Source: Ahrensia kielensis DSM 5890 (GTDB taxonomy: Bacteria > Pseudomonadota > Alphaproteobacteria > Rhizobiales > Rhizobiaceae). Taken from it: DNA of 64,000 nt. The stretch is taken from contig NZ_KB894533.1 of assembly GCF_000374465.1 (NCBI RefSeq), forward strand, positions 79,231 through 143,230. The letters run 5' to 3'. A model generated the notes under the pieces. That model did not search any database and was not told where the DNA came from. It saw nothing but the letters and a program-made list of their open reading frames with translations. Shown here one piece after another: positions 18,372 to 26,284 of this stretch; within the stretch, counting starts at the first letter, position 1; every line of letters starts with the position of its first letter. The translations under genes were made by a program, and so were the position numbers.

Positions 18372-18396
18372 TGCCCGGGTGAAAGCCTGGGCATTT
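18372..18396 (+). terminator. Hairpin after binding-protein gene, probable attenuator
   Basis: TGCCCGGG (18372-18379) pairs with CCTGGGCA (18386-18393), eight pairs with one G-T, followed by TTT and a mixed T-rich tract. Position mirrors the hairpin in the TAXI operon. Confidence 0.6.
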
Positions 18397-18431
18397 CTTA
18401 TATCTAGCGCATTGTTGTGGGGAGCGCTTTC

Positions 18432-19220
18432 GTGATCGTTGTAGAGAATATTCATAAGCATTTTGGCGGTATTCGCGCGGTAAACGGCGCGTCACTGACC
18501 ATCAAGACCGGTTCAATTACGGGGCTCATTGGTCCCAATGGTGCTGGCAAAACAACTCTTTTTAATGTGATTGCCGGTGCGCTCAAGCCCACCTCTGGTC
18601 GCGTATTGCTTGATGGGCAGGACATTACCGGTCTCAGCCCGCATGAACTTTTTGCTCAAGGTTTATTGCGCACTTTCCAGATAGCGCATGAGTTTTCAAC
18701 ACTGACAGTGCGCGAAAACCTGATGATGGTGCCACCGCGCCAATCAGGCGAAAGCCTCATCAAGGCTTGGACAAAGCCCGGCATTGTAAAACGCGAAGAA
18801 GAAGAAATTCGCAACAAAGCCAATGATGTTATCGAGTTTTTGGAAATCAGCCATGTGGCTGATGAGTTGGCGGGCAATCTTTCTGGCGGTCAAAAGAAGC
18901 TTTTAGAGCTTGGCCGAACCATGATGGTTGATGCAAAAATCGTCTTTTTGGATGAGGTTGGCGCCGGTGTGAACCGCACATTATTGGCGACAATAGGCGA
19001 TGCTATTTTGCGCCTTAATAAAGAGCGTGGTTATACGTTCTGCATGATTGAGCACGATATGGAGTTTATTTCGCGCCTTTGCGACCCTGTAATCTGTATG
19101 GCGGAAGGCAGCGTTCTTGCTGAAGGAACAGCAGAAGAAATCAAAAACAATGAAGAAGTCATCGAAGCTTATTTGGGCACTGGTCTTAAAAACAAGCCAG
19201 CCAAAGAGGTGAGCGCATGA
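18432..19220 (+). CDS. livG: ABC transporter ATP-binding protein LivG
   Basis: A 262-residue cytoplasmic ATPase of the branched-chain amino-acid importer family. Walker A GPNGAGKTTLFNV, Q-loop region LRTFQIAHEFSTLTVRENL, signature LSGGQKKLLELGR, Walker B KIVFLDEVGAGV and switch His in CMIEHDMEFI. The unusual GTG start at 18432 is chosen because GGGGAG lies just upstream (18418-18424); an in-frame GTG at 18417 would place that site inside the gene. It ends with a four-base overlap with livF. It pairs with LivF under the LivH/LivM permeases. Confidence 0.9.
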   Translation: MIVVENIHKHFGGIRAVNGASLTIKTGSITGLIGPNGAGKTTLFNVIAGALKPTSGRVLLDGQDITGLSPHELFAQGLLRTFQIAHEFSTLTVRENLMMVPPRQSGESLIKAWTKPGIVKREEEEIRNKANDVIEFLEISHVADELAGNLSGGQKKLLELGRTMMVDAKIVFLDEVGAGVNRTLLATIGDAILRLNKERGYTFCMIEHDMEFISRLCDPVICMAEGSVLAEGTAEEIKNNEEVIEAYLGTGLKNKPAKEVSA

Positions 19221-19921
19221 GTTTTCTTCTCGGAAAAAACATGACCGGTGGTTATGGCAGCACTGATATTTTGCATGATTGCACAATCGGTGTTGAACAG
19301 GGTGAGATTGCTGTTGTGGTTGGGCCGAATGGCGCAGGTAAATCCACGGCAATGAAAGCAGTGTTCGGTATGTTGAACATTCGCGAAGGCCAAGTGACGA
19401 TGGACGGCGAAGACATTACAGCGCTTACGCCGCAAGCCCGTGTTCAAAAAGGTATGGGCTTTGTGCCGCAGACCCATAATGTTTTCACGTCCATGTCGGT
19501 TGAAGAAAATTTGGAAATGGGCGCGTTTATTCGCAACGATGATTTTTCCGGTACGCTGGCACAGGTTTTCGATCTCTTTCCAATTTTAAAAGAAAAGCGA
19601 AACCAACCTGCTGGCGAATTATCCGGTGGTCAGCGTCAACAGGTGGCCGTGGGCCGTGCTTTGATGACGCAGCCCAAAGTGCTGATGTTGGATGAGCCAA
19701 CAGCGGGTGTTTCTCCCATTGTTATGGACGAGTTGTTTGACCGCATTATTGAAATTGCCCGTACTGGCATTGCAATTTTGATGGTTGAACAGAATGCAAA
19801 ACAGGCGCTCAACATTGCCGATAAGGGTTATGTTTTGGCTCAAGGTAAAAATCTCTACACGGATACAGGTGAAGCGCTGCTTGCAGATCCTGACGTGCGC
19901 AAAGCGTTTTTGGGTGGGTAA
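19217..19921 (+). CDS. livF: ABC transporter ATP-binding protein LivF
   Basis: A 234-residue second ATPase of the importer. Walker A GPNGAGKSTAMKAVFG, Q-loop VPQTHNVFTSMSVEENLEMG, signature LSGGQRQQVAVGRAL, Walker B VLMLDEPTAGVSP and switch MVEQNAKQAL are all present, in LivF style (short, GYG-type N-terminus: KNMTGGYGSTDILH). The start ATG overlaps the livG stop by ATGA, and livH begins one base after its stop, so the genes are tightly coupled. Confidence 0.93.
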   Translation: MSFLLGKNMTGGYGSTDILHDCTIGVEQGEIAVVVGPNGAGKSTAMKAVFGMLNIREGQVTMDGEDITALTPQARVQKGMGFVPQTHNVFTSMSVEENLEMGAFIRNDDFSGTLAQVFDLFPILKEKRNQPAGELSGGQRQQVAVGRALMTQPKVLMLDEPTAGVSPIVMDELFDRIIEIARTGIAILMVEQNAKQALNIADKGYVLAQGKNLYTDTGEALLADPDVRKAFLGG

Positions 19922-19922
19922 T

Positions 19923-20933
19923 ATGGATATTCTAAACGCACTTGCGGTTCTCTTAAATTTTCTTGTCATTCCAGCTCTGGCTTATGGCTCTCAACTCGCG
20001 CTTGGTGCGCTTGGTGTGACGCTCATTTATGGCGTGTTACGGTTTTCAAATTTTGCCCATGGTGAATTGATGGCCTTTGGCACAATGACAACAATCTTGG
20101 TTATGTGGTTGTTACAAAGTGCAGGTATTTCGGGCGGATTTTTGCCGACAGCCCTTATTGCTATGCCGGTCGGTATTCTCGTTGCTGTATTGTTGGCGCT
20201 CGGAACAGACAGGCTTGTTTATAAGTTCTACCGCAAACAAAAATCACCGCCAGTTATTTTTCTAATCGGCTCATTGGCTGTGATGTTTTTCTATAATGGT
20301 CTGATCCGTTTTGTGATTGGCCCTGATGACCAAAATGTTGCTGATGGCGCACGGTTCATCTTTACGGCTGGCGATTTTAAAAAGTGGTCAGGTCTTGCTG
20401 AAGGCATTGCTTTTCGCACAACGCAGGGCATTTCCATTGTGGTGGCGATCCTATGTGTGGCGGCCTTGTTCTGGTTTTTAAATAAAACCAAGACCGGCAA
20501 ATCGATGCGCGCTTATTCTGACAATGAAAATCTTGCGCTTCTATCGGGTGTGAACCCTGAGAAGGTCGTTGTCATTGCTTGGGTTCTTGCGGCTAGTTTG
20601 GCGACGATTGCCGGTACGATGTATGGCATGGATAAGACCTTCAAACCGTTCATCTATTTGCAATTGCTACTGCCAATTTTCGCCTCCGCTATTGTTGGCG
20701 GTTTGGGCAGCCCCATTGGTGCTGTTGTTGGTGGTTTTATTATCGCGTTTTCAGAAATCGCTGTGACATTCGCCTATAAGAAAGTCATTGGCTATTTAAC
20801 GCCGGGTGATTGGGTGCCGGATGGTTTGATTCAGCTACTATCGACCGATTACAAGTTTGCTGTGTCATTTGCCATTCTTGTCGTTGTTCTGCTTGTTCGG
20901 CCAACAGGCATATTTAAGGGGCAAACAATATGA
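19923..20933 (+). CDS. livH: Branched-chain amino-acid ABC transporter permease LivH
   Basis: A 336-residue multi-spanning inner-membrane permease. LALGALGVTLIYGVLRFSNFAHGELMAFG is the LivH hallmark near the N-terminus, and SAIVGGLGSPIGAVVGGFIIAFSE the conserved C-terminal loop that contacts the ATPase. About eight hydrophobic helices can be counted. The start follows livF by one base; an upstream in-frame extension lies inside livF and is rejected. It forms the channel with LivM. The stop overlaps the livM start by four bases. Confidence 0.92.
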   Translation: MDILNALAVLLNFLVIPALAYGSQLALGALGVTLIYGVLRFSNFAHGELMAFGTMTTILVMWLLQSAGISGGFLPTALIAMPVGILVAVLLALGTDRLVYKFYRKQKSPPVIFLIGSLAVMFFYNGLIRFVIGPDDQNVADGARFIFTAGDFKKWSGLAEGIAFRTTQGISIVVAILCVAALFWFLNKTKTGKSMRAYSDNENLALLSGVNPEKVVVIAWVLAASLATIAGTMYGMDKTFKPFIYLQLLLPIFASAIVGGLGSPIGAVVGGFIIAFSEIAVTFAYKKVIGYLTPGDWVPDGLIQLLSTDYKFAVSFAILVVVLLVRPTGIFKGQTI

Positions 20934-22237
20934 GCATCAACTATCGTAATATCGGTTTGTTTGCCGCTACAGCAATGTTGTTTGTGGTTGTCGGTCAGAT
21001 GCAAAGCTGGTCGCTATCGCTCGCTATTCTTAACCTATGTATTATCTCTGCAATCATGTCGCTGGGCGTGAATATTCAATGGGGATATGCTGGCCTTCTC
21101 AATGTGGGTGTGATGGGTTTTGCCGCATTGGGCGGTTTGGCAGCTGTACTGGTTTCATCGCCGCCTGTTGCTGCAGCTTGGTCTGCTGGCGGCGGCAATC
21201 TGCTTGTTGGCTTGCTCATTGCTGCGCTTACTATCGGCATCATTGTTTGGTGTTACTATGATATGCGCGGCACGAAACGCCGTGTGTTGATCGCGCTAGT
21301 TGCCGTTGCTGGCTACTTTGCGACGCGCGCATTTTTAGACCCTGCTGCCGATGCGATTGAAGCGGTTGATCCTGCTGCTACCGGATTTCTTGGTGGTGCG
21401 GGCATGCCTATTGTTTTTGCATGGCTCATTGGCGGTGTGTTTGCTGCTGGTGCTGCGTGGATTGTTGGCAAGATTTCACTTGGTCTTCGCTCTGACTATT
21501 TGGCGATTGCGACGCTTGGTATTTCCGAGATCATCATTGCGATGTTGAAGAACGAAGACTGGCTCACACGCGGTGTGAAAAACGTTGTCGGTTTGCCGCG
21601 TCCTGTGCCTTATGAAGTTGATATTCAGCAATCTGTCTATTTTCAGGATTTGGCGGCCGACTGGGGCATGTCAATTATTGAATTATCATCAATGGTTGTG
21701 AAGCTTAGCTATGCTGGTCTTTTCGCCATTGTGCTGCTGATTGTACTCTATCTCTCAGAGACTGCTCTGCGCTCTCCATGGGGCCGCATGATGCGTGCTA
21801 TCCGCGATAATGAAACAGCGGCAGAGGCAATGGGTAAAGACGTGAAGGGACGCCACCTTCAAGTGTTTATTCTTGGTTCTGCGGTCGTCGGGATTGCCGG
21901 CGCTATGCTGACGACGATTGACGGGCAGTTTACGCCGGGCGCCTATCAGCCGCTGCGCTTTACGTTTCTAATCTGGGCAATGGTTATTGTCGGCGGCTCC
22001 GGTAATAATTGGGGCGCTGTGCTGGGTGGTTTTATTATCTGGTTCTTCTGGGTTGAAGCCGAGCCAATCGGGCTGTGGTTTATGGATTTGATCACCTCTT
22101 CAATGGATGAGAGCAATCCACTGCGCCTGCATCTGCTGGATAGTGCCGCTCATATTCGTCTTATGGCGATGGGGGTTATTATGTTGCTGGTGCTGCGCTT
22201 TGCACCGCAAGGTTTAATACCTGAACGGCGACGATAA
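20930..22237 (+). CDS. livM: Branched-chain amino-acid ABC transporter permease LivM
   Basis: A 435-residue inner-membrane permease partner of LivH. Conserved IMSLGVNIQWGYAGLLNVGVMGFAALGG near the start, SLGLRSDYLAIATLGISEII in the middle, then SPWGRMMRAIRDNETAAEAMGKDVKGRHLQVFILG and the GGSGNNWGAVLGGFIIWFF loop. It is longer than the minimal LivM, with an extra hydrophobic stretch around residues 90-180 (GTKRRVLIALVAVAGYFATRAF), as in many alphaproteobacterial members. It ends the operon; a strong terminator follows 10 bases later. Confidence 0.92.
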   Translation: MSINYRNIGLFAATAMLFVVVGQMQSWSLSLAILNLCIISAIMSLGVNIQWGYAGLLNVGVMGFAALGGLAAVLVSSPPVAAAWSAGGGNLLVGLLIAALTIGIIVWCYYDMRGTKRRVLIALVAVAGYFATRAFLDPAADAIEAVDPAATGFLGGAGMPIVFAWLIGGVFAAGAAWIVGKISLGLRSDYLAIATLGISEIIIAMLKNEDWLTRGVKNVVGLPRPVPYEVDIQQSVYFQDLAADWGMSIIELSSMVVKLSYAGLFAIVLLIVLYLSETALRSPWGRMMRAIRDNETAAEAMGKDVKGRHLQVFILGSAVVGIAGAMLTTIDGQFTPGAYQPLRFTFLIWAMVIVGGSGNNWGAVLGGFIIWFFWVEAEPIGLWFMDLITSSMDESNPLRLHLLDSAAHIRLMAMGVIMLLVLRFAPQGLIPERRR

Positions 22238-22247
22238 CACTGAAACT

Positions 22248-22277
22248 AAAAACGGCGACCGATGGGTCGCCGTTTTT
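22248..22277. terminator. Strong bidirectional terminator between livM and apbC
   Basis: Perfect 13-bp stem AAAAACGGCGACC / GGTCGCCGTTTTT with loop GATG. A-run on one side and T-run on the other allow termination of both convergent genes. Confidence 0.92.
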
Positions 22278-22287
22278 ATATGTAGAT

Positions 22288-23430
22288 TTATTCGAACACT
22301 ATATTGGGCGCTGCGCGTTTTCCTGCACCATCACTCATCTGCGCATAGACCGCTTTAGCGATGTCCTTATAAACCGCAGCGTGCGGGCCATCTGGCTCTT
22401 CTACTGTAATCGGTGTTCCGGCATCTGATAGCTCGCGGATTTTCATGACGAGGGGAACTTCGCCAAGGAACGGCAAGCCGAGTTTGATCGCTTCTGCCTT
22501 TGCGCCGCCATGGCCAAAAATATCGTAGCGCGCCTGCGTATCCGGTGCGATGAAGTAGCTCATATTTTCAACGATACCGAGCACAGGAACATCAACCTTA
22601 CGGAACATGTTTAGGCCCTTGCGCGCATCGATAAGCGACAAGTCTTGCGGTGTGGAAACGATCACGGCGCCAGCAAGCGGTACTTGCTGCGCCATTGTGA
22701 GTTGAGCGTCGCCTGTGCCGGGCGGCATGTCCACAACAAGCACGTCAAGGTCAGTCCATGCAACTTCACGCAGCATTTGTGTGAGCGCTGACATCACCAT
22801 TGGCCCACGCCAAATCATCGGTGTATCTTCTTCGACCAAAAAGCCAATCGACATGACTTGTAGACCAAATTTTTCAATCGGCTTTAATATGCGCCCATCA
22901 ATTGTTTCTGGCTTGTGCGTAATGCCAAGCAAACGCGGAAGCGACGGGCCGTAAATATCAGCGTCCAATACGCCGACTTTCAGCCCGAGAGATTGAAGGC
23001 CAAGGGCAATATTGATCGCGGTGGTCGATTTACCCACGCCGCCTTTGCCGGAAGCAACGGCAATGATTTGCTTGACGCCTTCGACACCTGCTTTAGGGGA
23101 ATTTTGTGGGCCTGCTTGCGGTTTTGGCTGTGGTGCGGTCGTTGGAGCTGGCTTGGGCGCAGGATTTGGTGATCCGGCTTTCTTTTCCGCTGTCAGCGCA
23201 ACCATTGCGCCAGTAGCTCCAGGCAGCGCTTTTACTGCCTCTTCGGCGGCAATGCGGACAGCTTCAAACTTTTGCGCCTCTGCTGCATCGCATGAGATGG
23301 AAAAAAACACTTTTCCATCAGCGATAAAAATGTCCGAAAGGTTCGTTGATCCGCCCAGTGCTGTACCATCGGGAAGCTTAATCTTTGCCAATGCGCTTTG
23401 CACATCGTCTTTGGTCGGTGCGTTCGTCAT
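22288..23430 (-). CDS. apbC: Mrp/ApbC-type iron-sulfur cluster carrier ATPase
   Basis: A 380-residue cytoplasmic P-loop ATPase (ParA/MinD superfamily, Mrp/NBP35) that binds and transfers Fe-S clusters. An N-terminal DUF59/MIP18-like domain (residues 1-90) is followed by a Pro/Ala-rich linker (NPAPKPAPTTAPQPKPQAGP). The ATPase domain follows, with deviant Walker A IAVASGKGGVGKSTTAIN, LDADIYGPSLPRLLG, VVDMPPGTGDAQLT and GIVENMSYF. In this short family the metal-binding CxxC is normally near the end after MSYF; here that stretch reads MSYFIAPDTQARYDIFGHGG, without cysteines, which is common in alphaproteobacterial members. GAGGAAAAT is a good binding site before the ATG. Confidence 0.92.
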   Translation of the reverse strand: MTNAPTKDDVQSALAKIKLPDGTALGGSTNLSDIFIADGKVFFSISCDAAEAQKFEAVRIAAEEAVKALPGATGAMVALTAEKKAGSPNPAPKPAPTTAPQPKPQAGPQNSPKAGVEGVKQIIAVASGKGGVGKSTTAINIALGLQSLGLKVGVLDADIYGPSLPRLLGITHKPETIDGRILKPIEKFGLQVMSIGFLVEEDTPMIWRGPMVMSALTQMLREVAWTDLDVLVVDMPPGTGDAQLTMAQQVPLAGAVIVSTPQDLSLIDARKGLNMFRKVDVPVLGIVENMSYFIAPDTQARYDIFGHGGAKAEAIKLGLPFLGEVPLVMKIRELSDAGTPITVEEPDGPHAAVYKDIAKAVYAQMSDGAGKRAAPNIVFE

Positions 23431-23446
23431 ATTTTCCTCGCCGTTT

Positions 23447-23473
23447 CAACGTCACATAGTGATTATGACGTTG
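23447..23473. other. Inverted repeat between GNAT gene and apbC
   Basis: CAACGTCA (23447-23454) and TGACGTTG (23466-23473) with an 11-base loop, between the GNAT stop and the apbC start. No T run follows. It may be an RNA hairpin ending the metA-GNAT message or an operator for apbC; I cannot tell which. Confidence 0.35.
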
Positions 23474-23496
23474 CGCGCCAAGGGTAAAGCCCTGTA

Positions 23497-23943
23497 TCAG
23501 CGTTGATACTTGACGAATGGCGTCAACTTAGCAATTCGGTCGTAAAGTTTGCGTGCTTCAGTGTTGAAATCCTGTGTGTTCCAATAAACTGACACGGCGC
23601 CATCTTTGTCGGCTTGTTCATAGACAGCCTCAATGAGTTTGCGACCGATGCCTGTGCCGCGCCGATTTTCATCTGCATATAGATCTTGCAAGTAACAGGT
23701 GTTGGCAACATGCCAATTGTGCCGATGATACATGAAATGAACGAGGCCAACCATCTGGCCGTCCTGTAGGGCGACAAAACAATTGGGTTCAAATTCACCT
23801 TGCTCAAAAAAGCGGCTGAATGTTGATTGATAGACTTCCGGCTGAACGCTCGATTTATAGAACTCAAGATATTTGGTCCACATGGCTTTCCAAGCGTCAA
23901 AGTCTGCGCTTTGTATGCTGCGGATTATAATTTCGCTGCTCAT
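23497..23943 (-). CDS. GNAT-family N-acetyltransferase
   Basis: A 148-residue acetyl-CoA-dependent acetyltransferase. The GNAT fold is seen in [21 protein letters not shown] at the start, acetyl-CoA loop [24 protein letters not shown] near residues 90-110, and [19 protein letters not shown] at the end. It resembles the short Hpa2-like group, acting on small amines or protein termini. The ATG overlaps the metA stop by four bases, so it is cotranscribed with, and probably controlled by the same riboswitch as, the methionine gene. The acceptor substrate is unknown. Confidence 0.85.
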   Translation of the reverse strand: MSSEIIIRSIQSADFDAWKAMWTKYLEFYKSSVQPEVYQSTFSRFFEQGEFEPNCFVALQDGQMVGLVHFMYHRHNWHVANTCYLQDLYADENRRGTGIGRKLIEAVYEQADKDGAVSVYWNTQDFNTEARKLYDRIAKLTPFVKYQR

Positions 23944-24866
23944 GTTCGATCTTTCCCAATATCATTGAGGTCGAATTGAGTTGTCTGATAAACTTGGTTT
24001 ATCCAGTTGCCAAACAATAAGAAGGCATGACTGCGCCAGCGGTTTTGCGGCGTGTTCTTAGGGTCATCGTTTGGAAAGTAATTTGCGGGCAAATCAACGG
24101 GTGTTCCATTTTCCTGATCGCGGAAATACTCATCGGACAAGGACGTTGAATCATATTCGATATGATTGAAAATATAGAGCCGGTTTGCAAATTGCTCATG
24201 TAGGAGACACAGACCAGTATCCGGCGATTCCATGAGTATTTCGAGACCGCTATCTGCTGGCACATCGCCGCGCCTAACTTCTGTCCAGCGTGACACTGAA
24301 ATCGAAAAATCATCGGAAAAACCAGACAGATAAGGCGAAGCTGGATTTAGGTTTTTGTGGCGATATACACCGAACGCCTTTTTATCGAGCGTATGTTTTG
24401 GAATATCATGGTAATGGTTGATAGCAGCCATTGCGCCCCAGCAAATGAAAAAGCTGGAATGCACATGGGTGGTCGTCCAATCCAGAATTTGCTGTAATTC
24501 AGACCAATAACTAACATCCTCGAAGGGGAGCTTTTCAATCGGTGCACCCGTGATGATAAACCCGTCAAATTTACGGTCCTTGATCTCTTCCCAAGTGTTG
24601 TAAAATGAAAGCAAATGATCTTCAGAGGTGTTTTTTGCCACATGATTGCCGATGCGCACCAATGTCAAATCCACTTGCAACGGGCTTGAACCAATCAAAC
24701 GTGCAATCTGCGTCTCTGTTTTAATTTTGTTTGGCATCAGGTTGAGGAGCGCGATTTGAAGCGGACGAATATCCTGGCGCGATGCCGTTGTCTCATCCAT
24801 CACCATGACGCCTTCTTTAACCAGAACTTCTTTGGCTGGAAGGGCATTTGGAATACGAATTGGCAT
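23940..24866 (-). CDS. metA: Homoserine O-acetyltransferase (MetA/HTS family, acetyl-CoA type)
   Basis: A 308-residue MetA-family enzyme that acylates homoserine, the first step of methionine synthesis. The acyl-Cys nucleophile is residue 142 in [13 protein letters not shown]; His and Glu of the triad lie in YIFNHIEYD. The residue that decides acyl-CoA choice (111 in the E. coli enzyme, Gly for succinyl-CoA, Glu for acetyl-CoA) is Glu here, in [15 protein letters not shown] therefore call acetyl-CoA specificity, though many annotations would say succinyltransferase. Preceded by a SAM-II riboswitch and followed by an overlapping GNAT gene. Confidence 0.93.
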   Translation of the reverse strand: MPIRIPNALPAKEVLVKEGVMVMDETTASRQDIRPLQIALLNLMPNKIKTETQIARLIGSSPLQVDLTLVRIGNHVAKNTSEDHLLSFYNTWEEIKDRKFDGFIITGAPIEKLPFEDVSYWSELQQILDWTTTHVHSSFFICWGAMAAINHYHDIPKHTLDKKAFGVYRHKNLNPASPYLSGFSDDFSISVSRWTEVRRGDVPADSGLEILMESPDTGLCLLHEQFANRLYIFNHIEYDSTSLSDEYFRDQENGTPVDLPANYFPNDDPKNTPQNRWRSHAFLLFGNWINQVYQTTQFDLNDIGKDRT

Positions 24867-24917
24867 GGTGTTCTCGCTGATTAAAACCGATTTGAAAACG
24901 CTTGAAACCGGCTTCTC

Positions 24918-24980
24918 AGCAACGGCCCTTTAGCGAATTATTTTACGTGGCTGCAAGCCGACCGGCCAAATCACCACGAA
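24918..24980 (-). ncRNA. SAM-II riboswitch (metA leader)
   Basis: On the minus strand the leader starts with CGTGGTGATTTGGCCGG (from about 24978), has a stem closing on CCACG (about 24946-24950) and ends in the downstream pairing segment GCTAAAGG (24927-24934). This is the SAM-II layout: P1 CGTGG/CCACG, the TGATTTG loop, then the 3' segment that completes the pseudoknot. It ends about 50 bases before the metA ATG. SAM-II elements are known mainly from alphaproteobacterial metA/metX/metC genes and repress when SAM is high. Coordinates are approximate by a few bases. Confidence 0.9.
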
Positions 24981-25130
24981 TTCTATTTAATCCGCAAAAT
25001 TCATCCAGTCAAATCAATCGCCGCAGGCCTATACGATAGAATAATGCTGCAGCGCACAATTTTTCATTGAAAGAACACAATCTTTGGGTATCTTGATTCT
25101 GGGAGGTGTTTGCACTGCAAAGGAAAAACC

Positions 25131-25304
25131 ATGGCAAGCCCACTTACAGTCGACTCACTGGACATGATACATTCGTCGTTTGAACAACGGACAGCTGGTC
25201 AGCTACCATTGCGCAAGCGCATAGCCCAGCAAATCAGAACACTCGGACCTAATATGCCTGTTCGCGGCGATGTATCGCCGCGCTCAATCTCTCCGCTTTA
25301 TTGA
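25131..25304 (+). CDS. Hypothetical small protein, 57 residues
   Basis: An open frame starting MASPLTVDSLDMIHSS, preceded by AAAGGA six bases before ATG. It is basic in the second half (LRKRIAQQIRT) with no hydrophobic segment. I do not recognise a family. It lies between the divergent metA leader and the convergent dehydrogenase gene, where no other gene fits, and the ribosome site is decent. A TTG start at 25110 with GGGAGG just before it would add seven residues. It could be a real small gene or chance. Confidence 0.4.
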   Translation: MASPLTVDSLDMIHSSFEQRTAGQLPLRKRIAQQIRTLGPNMPVRGDVSPRSISPLY

Positions 25305-25329
25305 TCTATCAGATGATACCGGTTCTGAC

Positions 25330-26208
25330 CTAGCGTGTTGGAACCGGTGTTTCGCCGCGATAATCGTAAAATCCGCGTTTTGTTTTACGGCCTAACCACC
25401 CAGCTTCGACATATTTCACGAGAAGCGGGCATGGGCGGTATTTAGAATCTGAAAGTCCTTCATACAGCACCTGCATGATCGACAGGCATGTATCGAGGCC
25501 AATGAAATCGGCGAGCTCTAATGGACCCATCGGATGGTTCGCACCGAGCTTCAGACCGGTATCAATCGATTCGACTGTGCCGACACCTTCATAAAGCGTA
25601 TAAATCGCTTCGTTGATCATTGGCATCAAAATACGATTGACGATGAAGCCGGGAAAATCTTCGGATGTTGTTACCGTTTTGCCGAGGTCGATGGCGTATG
25701 CATTGGCAGCTTTAAATGTTGTTTCAGCAGTTGCAATACCGCGAATAAGCTCCACAAGTTTCATGCGTGGCACTGGGTTCATGAAATGTATGCCCATGAA
25801 CTGCTCTGGTCTGTCTGTCGAAGAAGCAAGACGGGTAATAGAGATGGATGATGTATTGGAAGCCAGCAATGCCTCAGGCTTTAGCAGCGGGCAAAGCTCT
25901 TTAAAAATAGCTTTTTTTACAGCTTCGACTTCACTTGCTGCTTCAATGACCAGATCGCAATCGCCAAGCGCTGAAAGATCGCCAGCAGCTGTCATGTTTG
26001 CAAGGATTGTTTGACGGCTTGCGGCATTTATTTTGTCGTTTGCAACAAGCTTGGCCGTTGCTGCATCAATCTTTTCGATTGCAGCTTTTGCATTGTCCAA
26101 GGAAATATCGCTGAGCACGACGCTATAGCCTGCAGCAGCAGAAACCTGCGCAATGCCTGCGCCCATCTGACCTGCGCCGATAACACCAATTTTCTTAATT
26201 ACAGTCAT
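25330..26208 (-). CDS. 3-hydroxybutyryl-CoA dehydrogenase
   Basis: A 292-residue NAD(P)-dependent 3-hydroxyacyl-CoA dehydrogenase. N-terminal Rossmann fold KIGVIGAGQMGAGIAQVSA; catalytic segment with ASNTSSISITRLAS and GIHFMNPVPRMKLVELI (His-Asn); C-terminal dimerisation domain ending in KYVEAGWLGRKTKRGFYDY, the signature of the Hbd/PaaH/FadB2 group. The start at 26208 is chosen for GGCGGGGG just upstream and for family length; the frame runs on 28 codons without similarity. It would serve butyrate/polyhydroxybutyrate metabolism or beta-oxidation. No partner genes lie next to it. Confidence 0.93.
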   Translation of the reverse strand: MTVIKKIGVIGAGQMGAGIAQVSAAAGYSVVLSDISLDNAKAAIEKIDAATAKLVANDKINAASRQTILANMTAAGDLSALGDCDLVIEAASEVEAVKKAIFKELCPLLKPEALLASNTSSISITRLASSTDRPEQFMGIHFMNPVPRMKLVELIRGIATAETTFKAANAYAIDLGKTVTTSEDFPGFIVNRILMPMINEAIYTLYEGVGTVESIDTGLKLGANHPMGPLELADFIGLDTCLSIMQVLYEGLSDSKYRPCPLLVKYVEAGWLGRKTKRGFYDYRGETPVPTR

Positions 26209-26284
26209 TTTTCCCCCGCCTATTTTTAATTGTGCAGTGCAATGTAATCGCGACGACGATGCAATGCAAATGCGAACCTTACCT

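Noticed and set aside
23012..23506. 164-codon plus-strand frame opposite apbC
   Set aside because: Antisense to a clear Mrp/ApbC gene; Ala/Ser/Pro-rich as expected from the opposite strand of coding DNA.
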